From Siphonobacter sp048595215 (GTDB lineage Bacteria > Bacteroidota > Bacteroidia > Cytophagales > Spirosomataceae): a DNA stretch of 10,276 nucleotides. The notes below the pieces were generated by a model. It worked only from the letters and a program-made list of their open reading frames with translations, did no database searches and was not told the DNA's origin. A program made the position numbers and the translations under genes. Below, piece by piece: positions 6,990-10,276 of this stretch (positions within the stretch are counted from its first letter, which is position 1; every line of letters begins with the position of its first letter). The stretch spans positions 1-10,276 of the forward strand of contig NZ_JBMDWJ010000023.1 in NCBI RefSeq assembly GCF_048595215.1, read 5' to 3'.

Positions 6990-7604
6990 CTACTTCTGAA
7001 CGGGTTTAACTACGAAATTTTCAAAGACAACGGGAAAGCTCTCTTTACCCGGGGCCGCTGCTACCATACCAATCTGAGCTTTAACACCGGGCGGAAAATA
7101 CGCTAATCGAAGCATTTCAAACTTTTGATTATCAAAGGAGTACTCGATTTGAACGTAATCCCCTTTGCGGAGTAATTTTAGCCAAAGGGAGGCTGGGCTA
7201 TCGTGTCGCGGTACCACCGACCAGTCTGAAAACTCACGGGTTACCACTGCACTAACATTCTGTACCCCATCGACGTACTCGATACCCGTTTTGATCCAGT
7301 TTTTCGCATCAATCCGAACCATCAATCCGGCCTGGTGAAAGAGCTCCCGGTACTGACCGGTAACTTTTACAGTGGCCTCAAAATCGCCCGCTAGTTCCTG
7401 GTAATAAAAAGGTCCGGAATCCCGGATGAAATCATAATGGGTGATCCGCCAGAAATCGGTATTCGGTTCTACGGTCAGGGATAATTTCTGAGCATCGCCG
7501 CTCCACTGTTTGGGAGGATTAAGCCATTGCATAGAAGATTTCGTTTGGGCAGAAACCAGAAGGGAGGAAAATAAAAAAAGGCTACTAACCAGCAGTTTCT
7601 TCAT
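6990..7604 (-). CDS. Secreted DUF1349 domain protein
   Basis: A 204-residue exported protein starting at ATG 7604. Residues 1-19 form a clear Sec signal peptide (MKKLLVSSLFLFSSLLVSA, cleavage before QT). The mature part is a DUF1349 concanavalin-like lectin/glucanase fold. It has FWRITHYDFIRDSGPFYYQ, then GDFEATVKVTGQY, HQAGLMVRIDAKNWIKTGIEYVDG and LKLLRKGDYVQIEYSFDNQ, matching the family's sequence of strands. Family members probably bind or process carbohydrates, but no catalytic function is established. An upstream in-frame start at 7634 would add ten residues before the signal peptide and is less likely. Its unit probably also contains the downstream acetyltransferase; a functional link between the two is not evident. 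Confidence 0.88.
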   Translation of the reverse strand: MKKLLVSSLFLFSSLLVSAQTKSSMQWLNPPKQWSGDAQKLSLTVEPNTDFWRITHYDFIRDSGPFYYQELAGDFEATVKVTGQYRELFHQAGLMVRIDAKNWIKTGIEYVDGVQNVSAVVTREFSDWSVVPRHDSPASLWLKLLRKGDYVQIEYSFDNQKFEMLRLAYFPPGVKAQIGMVAAAPGKESFPVVFENFVVKPVQK

Positions 7605-7653
7605 GGGGAATACAGAGAAGGTACACAAAAACACCCTTTGTCGGGTGAAACCG

Positions 7654-7661
7654 CAAAGCTA
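7654..7661 (-). promoter_or_regulatory. Candidate -7 element for the DUF1349-acetyltransferase unit
   Basis: Read on the minus strand the bases are TAGCTTTG, an exact TAnnTTTG match 49 bases upstream of the ATG at 7604. Its position also argues against the upstream start at 7634. Confidence 0.45.
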
Positions 7662-7695
7662 GATGCTGGCCATGATTAAACTTTTTTACAAATGT

Positions 7696-7763
7696 TAAAA
7701 AAGGTGGTTGGTTGAAACCCAACTGTAGAAGGAAAGCCTTTTCGGTTGGGTTTCAATCCAACC
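7696..7763 (-). terminator. Large nested inverted repeat, terminator of the Crp/Fnr gene
   Basis: The left arm (7706-7723) and right arm (7745-7763) are inverse copies of 18 and 19 bases that differ only by one inserted base. An inner AAGG/CCTT pair (7729-7732 and 7737-7740) lies in the loop. On the minus strand the stem is followed after a few bases by TTTTTT (7697-7702), as a rho-independent terminator. It starts 6 bases after the Crp/Fnr stop codon. Each arm is itself nearly palindromic (GTTGGGTT-TC-AATCCAAC in the right arm), unusual for a plain terminator and more like a dispersed REP-type element. Confidence 0.75.
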
Positions 7764-7768
7764 CCAGC

Positions 7769-8329
7769 CTAAGGCTTCATTCGAATTCGACTCAAACTAA
7801 CCTGCGAGATACCCAGGTACGATGCGATATAACCTAATTGTACCCGTTGAAGCAGATCGGGGTAAGTAGTGAGAAAATCCTCGTACCGTTCCCGGGCAGT
7901 TTTGAATTGACGGGCTGTAAAACGTTCTTCCGCCAGTCTTAATTCGGATTCCGCAAATTTTCTCCCCCAGTTGGCCAGGTGAATATCCTGACGGTACAAG
8001 TCCTGCAATGTTTCAATAGAAATGGCGTAAACGTCTGTACTTTCCAAGGCTTCGAGAAATTCAAACGCTGCTTTACGGATGGTAAAGCTGTTCATCGACA
8101 TGGCAATATCCCCCTCCTGCCCAAACCAGAATGTAACTTCCCGTTCCTGATGCAGCACATACGCCCGCACGACGCCTCTTCGAATAAAATACACCTGTTC
8201 GGCCAGTCGATCGGCACTCATCAGCAAATGTCCTTTCGGTACAGTGATCAACTCCAGCTCCTGAATCAGTTTTTGTTGAGAGGACTGCGGCATGGGATCA
8301 ATCCGGTCCAGTATTTCTTCAATCTCCAC
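7769..8329 (-). CDS. Crp/Fnr family transcriptional regulator, short Bacteroidota type
   Basis: A 186-residue regulator, the usual length (about 190) of the short Bacteroidota Crp/Fnr type. The N-terminal cyclic-nucleotide-binding-like beta-roll spans about 15-115 (PKGHLLMSADRLAEQVYFIRRGVVRAYV, then EREVTFWFGQEGDIAMS). A long dimerisation helix follows (about 117-155). The C-terminal HTH at 161-184 has LGYIASYLGISQVSLSRIR, the family's recognition helix. Residues needed to bind cAMP are not all present, and this subgroup often has no known ligand. The start is GTG at 8329: no ATG lies upstream before an in-frame stop at 8339, and the next internal ATG (8293) would cut into the N-terminal helix. 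The target is unknown. Confidence 0.92.
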   Translation of the reverse strand: MEIEEILDRIDPMPQSSQQKLIQELELITVPKGHLLMSADRLAEQVYFIRRGVVRAYVLHQEREVTFWFGQEGDIAMSMNSFTIRKAAFEFLEALESTDVYAISIETLQDLYRQDIHLANWGRKFAESELRLAEERFTARQFKTARERYEDFLTTYPDLLQRVQLGYIASYLGISQVSLSRIRMKP

Positions 8330-8350
8330 GGTACGCGTTTTAGTAAAACA

Positions 8351-8358
8351 CGAAGGTA
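8351..8358 (-). promoter_or_regulatory. Possible -7 element for the Crp/Fnr gene
   Basis: Read on the minus strand the bases are TACCTTCG, one mismatch from TAnnTTTG, 21 bases upstream of the GTG start. It is weak, but positioned to give a short leader. Confidence 0.25.
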
Positions 8359-8459
8359 GCGAAGGTTTGTACGAGAGCTGCTCTTTTCAAGGATAGAGAA
8401 TACTACTACTGAAAATTCCTTTCGATTCTTTACTTGATACGGAGGCTCCTAAAACAGAG

Positions 8460-8491
8460 AAAGTGGTAGCGTCTGAAGATGCTACCACTTT
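8460..8491 (-). terminator. Hairpin terminator between the small membrane protein and Crp/Fnr genes
   Basis: AAAGTGGTAGC (8460-8470) pairs perfectly with GCTACCACTTT (8481-8491), an 11-bp stem with a ten-base loop. It lies 46 bases after the stop of the minus-strand gene ending at 8538. T-rich bases follow on both strands (TTT-C-T-C-T-G-TTTT on the minus strand), so it may work in both directions. Confidence 0.7.
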
Positions 8492-8537
8492 TCCTTACCT
8501 GCAAGGAATCATTACTCGTACAAGCAATGACCGTTTT

Positions 8538-8750
8538 TTAAGCCCTGCGTTTGGACATCGCAAATACGGCAATGCCTCCCACGACCAGAACCGCTCCGAT
8601 GTAGGGGGGCCAGTTGACGGTTTCTTTTTTATCAGCCGATACTTCCAGCGGACCAATATCCAGTACTTTTTCTTTTTTGGTGAAGGAGAACCCGGTCCAT
8701 ACTAACATGATGGCACCAACAACGATTAAAAGGAGTCCAGCGGTTTTCAT
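8538..8750 (-). CDS. Small two-helix membrane protein
   Basis: A 70-residue protein starting at ATG 8750. The first helix (about 4-22, LLLIVVGAIMLVWTGFSF) is followed by a charged loop with a conserved-looking DIGPLEVSADKKETVNWPP segment. A second helix (about 50-65, IGAVLVVGGIAVFAM) and a basic tail SKRRA follow. The layout resembles small DUF3185-like inner-membrane proteins common in Bacteroidota, with both ends probably cytoplasmic or periplasmic together. The longer reading from 8798 would add an implausible N-terminus, so it was rejected. Function is not known. It is a separate unit, bounded by the terminator at 8460-8491. Confidence 0.75.
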   Translation of the reverse strand: MKTAGLLLIVVGAIMLVWTGFSFTKKEKVLDIGPLEVSADKKETVNWPPYIGAVLVVGGIAVFAMSKRRA

Positions 8751-8865
8751 AGATATGCAAAGGTTGTTTTCGTTCGATTCCCTAAAAACAAGTGCCAATG
8801 CCGCTGTACGGTCTAAGTAAGGAGAAGAAAAGCAGGCTCAGGTATGTGGATTTTATCAAAAGCCA

Positions 8866-8997
8866 ATGAAAAAATCCTTACTGATCTTAATGGATACATT
8901 GCATCCGACGACAATTTATCGTTTAGTTCAAGGGGAAATTCCCGAAACCCTAGCTGAAGACATACAAAGCTTTTTTAGCCCCTTACTGGATCAATAA
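8866..8997 (+). CDS. Possible small protein, 43 residues, hypothetical
   Basis: ATG 8866 to TAA 8997 encodes MKKSLLILMDTLHPTTIYRL and a further 23 residues ending SFFSPLLDQ. Composition is protein-like, with an amphipathic second half and an acidic stretch (GEIPETLAEDIQ). There is no signal peptide long enough to call, no known domain, no -7 element and no Shine-Dalgarno. An overlapping frame from ATG 8844 encodes 37 residues and looks no better. It could be chance, or a remnant of a longer gene. Confidence 0.25.
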   Translation: MKKSLLILMDTLHPTTIYRLVQGEIPETLAEDIQSFFSPLLDQ

Positions 8998-9034
8998 ACG
9001 AAGGAGACAGCTGCTGAAAAATATAGGCTTTGCC

Positions 9035-9050
9035 TGTACTTTTGTGTACA
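9035..9050 (+). promoter_or_regulatory. -7 element with overlapping dyad upstream of the ABM gene
   Basis: TACTTTTG (9037-9044) is an exact TAnnTTTG match 53 bases before the ATG at 9098. It is embedded in TGTAC-N6-GTACA, a perfect inverted repeat covering 9035-9050. A regulator bound to this dyad would block the promoter. The -33 box is not clear. Confidence 0.45.
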
Positions 9051-9097
9051 ACGTTTATCTTAACGTTCGCTAAAGCCCTCAATCCTACCGAAAACCG

Positions 9098-9616
9098 ATG
9101 CCTATCCACGTTGCCATTACCCGTAAGGTACGCCCGGGCAAAGAAGCCGAATTTCGCGAATCGCTACGCCGTTTTCTGGGTGAGTCTTTTTCGCACGGGG
9201 GCGTTCACGGAGCCGCCATGCTTACTTCCCTACCCGACAGTGGTGAAATCGGCATTTTGCGAACCTTCGCCGATGAAGCGGAACGCGATGCCTTCTACGA
9301 CTCCCAACGGTTTAAAGACTGGGAAGCTTATGCCTCTACGTTAACCGAAGAGCCCGTCTACCGACAACTCAACGGCCTGGAAGCCTGGTTTCGGTCACCG
9401 GGGGCCCCACCCCGCTGGAAAATGGCCCTGGCTACCTTGTGCGGGGTCTTTCCTACCAGTCTGTTTCTAGCCTTCACCGTCGGTCCTTTTATTAAAGAAT
9501 TTCCTATCGTTCTTCGATTACTGATCACCGCGGCCTGTATGGTCGGTTTGCTTACGTGGGTAGTGATGCCTTTTGTCACCAGGGTGCTAAAAAAATGGCT
9601 TCACCCGCATCGGTAA
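9098..9616 (+). CDS. Antibiotic biosynthesis monooxygenase (ABM) domain protein with two C-terminal membrane helices
   Basis: A 172-residue protein. Residues 1-95 form a ferredoxin-like ABM domain: VAITRKVRPGKEAEFRESL at the start, then GGVHGAAMLTSLPDSGEIGILRTFADEAERDAF and FKDWEAYASTL. Residues 108-132 and 137-162 are two hydrophobic helices (ALATLCGVFPTSLFLAF and VLRLLITAACMVGLLTWVVM), with a basic tail KKWLHPHR. The same architecture is known in ABM proteins whose name comes from ActVA-Orf6-type monooxygenases. It is usually not proven to be catalytic in the membrane-anchored type. The ABM domain probably faces the cytoplasm, by the positive-inside rule. Start at ATG 9098 agrees with the -7 element. 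It is convergent with the GH105 gene. Confidence 0.87.
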   Translation: MPIHVAITRKVRPGKEAEFRESLRRFLGESFSHGGVHGAAMLTSLPDSGEIGILRTFADEAERDAFYDSQRFKDWEAYASTLTEEPVYRQLNGLEAWFRSPGAPPRWKMALATLCGVFPTSLFLAFTVGPFIKEFPIVLRLLITAACMVGLLTWVVMPFVTRVLKKWLHPHR

Positions 9617-9617
9617 A

Positions 9618-9666
9618 GCCATTGGAAACTATTCATTGGTACTACTCAAAATCAATGAGCAATGGC
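9618..9666. repeat. Nested inverted repeats between convergent ABM and GH105 genes
   Basis: GCCATTG (9618-9624) is inverse to CAATGGC (9660-9666), and inside them TCATTG (9633-9638) is inverse to CAATGA (9653-9658). The right arms overlap the GH105 stop region. No T-tract follows, so it is at best a weak bidirectional terminator. Confidence 0.3.
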
Positions 9667-10276
9667 ATCTGGTTTTTTCGAGAGGAAGCGATGGAGTTCG
9701 CAACCCGCTAGTAGAAAGGCTCCCACACCAAAATTGGCCGTGGAATTGGCATCTACTACCTGTCCCGGTATGGCCTTTTCGCCAATGGGCTGCACGTAGC
9801 CCACTTTACCATCGGTCTGCAGAGCTATGTTCGACAGATACTGCCAGCCTTTGAGAGCCGCGGGCAGATAGGTTTTCTTCGGTAAATAACCGTGGTTGAT
9901 TCCCCAGCACAAACCGTAGGTGAAGAAGGCCGTACCACTGGTTTCGGGACCGGGAGCGTGAGCCGGATCGAGCATACTTCGCGTCCAGTATCCTTCGGGT
10001 TGCTGGGTTTTCAGAATAGCCTGAGCCATTTCCTGAAAACGGGTCAGGTACGCCTGGCGATGGGGATCATCCTTAGGTAAATCCTGTAATACTTTAGCCA
10101 GTCCGGCAAAAACCCAGCCATCTCCACGGGCCCAGAAATCTTTTTTGCCGTTCGTACTCCGGTGTTTGGGGTACACGTATTTGGCATCACGGTAATACAG
10201 CTTTTCCTCGGGATCATACATGATGCCGTTAGCGTAGGTGAAGTATTCGTATAGCTTGGAGAGGTACTGCGGATTG
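9652..10276 (-). CDS. GH88/GH105 family unsaturated glucuronyl/galacturonyl hydrolase (C-terminal part, 5' end outside window)
   Basis: The frame is open from the right edge to the stop at 9652, giving about 208 residues. The ATG at 10221 is internal: the upstream frame continues as NPQYLSKLYEYFTYANGI. The motif DFWARGDGWVFAGLAKVLQDLP matches the (alpha/alpha)6-barrel hydrolases of GH105/GH88. In YteR this W-x-R-G-x-GW segment lines the substrate cleft. LDPAHAPGPETSGTAFFTYGLCWGINHG and ANSTANFGVGAFLLAG are further family segments near the C-terminus. These enzymes hydrate the unsaturated uronic acid left at the non-reducing end by polysaccharide lyases, for example from rhamnogalacturonan or ulvan. 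The catalytic Asp residues are expected upstream, outside the window, as is any signal peptide. Which glycan is used cannot be told. Confidence 0.9.
   Translation of the reverse strand, partial: NPQYLSKLYEYFTYANGIMYDPEEKLYYRDAKYVYPKHRSTNGKKDFWARGDGWVFAGLAKVLQDLPKDDPHRQAYLTRFQEMAQAILKTQQPEGYWTRSMLDPAHAPGPETSGTAFFTYGLCWGINHGYLPKKTYLPAALKGWQYLSNIALQTDGKVGYVQPIGEKAIPGQVVDANSTANFGVGAFLLAGCELHRFLSKKPDAIAH

Larger units (their letters stand above)
8751..9097. other. Intergenic region between the divergent small membrane protein and ABM genes
   Basis: About 347 bases without a secure gene. It contains a weak 43-codon ORF (8866-8997) and a -7 element with a dyad (9035-9050), listed separately. Read leftward, AACCTTTG (8758-8765) is one base off the -7 consensus but lies only 8 bases from the ATG at 8750. 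No hairpin with a T-tract and no RNA gene were recognised. Confidence 0.5.

Noticed and set aside
7605..7634. Upstream start adding ten residues to the DUF1349 protein
   Set aside because: The extension precedes a complete signal peptide starting MKKLL, and a -7 element sits just upstream.
7632..7647. Hairpin CACCC-N6-GGGTG in the putative DUF1349 leader
   Set aside because: Only 5 bp with no T-tract and no conserved riboswitch features, so not called as a regulatory RNA.
8751..8798. N-terminal extension of the small membrane protein (16 residues)
   Set aside because: The extension is polar and unrelated to the membrane-protein layout; the ATG at 8750 starts directly before the first helix.
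1..10276. CRISPR arrays, tRNA/rRNA genes, insertion sequences or prophage genes
   Set aside because: No regularly spaced repeats, no transposase or integrase ORF, and no recognisable structural RNA was seen on either strand.

Overview
The window looks like chromosomal DNA of a Bacteroidota bacterium, probably a Cytophagales member (Spirosoma/Siphonobacter-like). The basis is indirect. Family composition is typical: DUF1080 and DUF1349 secreted proteins, short Crp/Fnr regulators, LytTR response regulators, and AraC regulators beside sugar-catabolic genes. Starts lack Shine-Dalgarno sequences, and exact matches to the Bacteroidota -7 promoter element TAnnTTTG lie just upstream of several genes. 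No rRNA, tRNA, transposase, CRISPR array or phage gene is visible. I read this as an ordinary metabolic and regulatory region, and I found no clear new multi-gene system.

Left part (1-4270). On the minus strand, an SDR oxidoreductase is followed 27 bases later by the start of an L-fuconate dehydratase-like enolase-superfamily gene that runs off the window. This suggests an oxidative L-fucose (or related deoxy-sugar) catabolic operon. An AraC regulator diverges from it, across an AT-rich intergenic region with a cluster of TAA(A)GTA motifs. A second AraC regulator lies tail-to-tail with the first and diverges from a secreted DUF1080 (3-keto-disaccharide hydrolase) gene, which ends in a strong terminator.

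Middle part (4270-6300). Two apparently single-gene plus-strand units, each with its own -7 element and terminator: a stand-alone AAA+ ATPase and a LytTR response regulator without an adjacent histidine kinase.

Right part (6300-10276). Minus strand: a secreted DUF1349 protein and a maltose/galactoside O-acetyltransferase form a probable two-gene unit. Upstream of it are a short Crp/Fnr regulator (GTG start), a large nested inverted repeat acting as its terminator, and a 70-residue two-helix membrane protein. A weak 43-codon ORF follows. Next is a plus-strand ABM-domain protein with two C-terminal membrane helices, convergent with the C-terminal part of a GH88/GH105 unsaturated glucuronyl/galacturonyl hydrolase that enters from the right edge. 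The fuconate dehydratase, DUF1080 and GH105 genes fit a plant or algal polysaccharide degrader, but they are in separate transcription units here.
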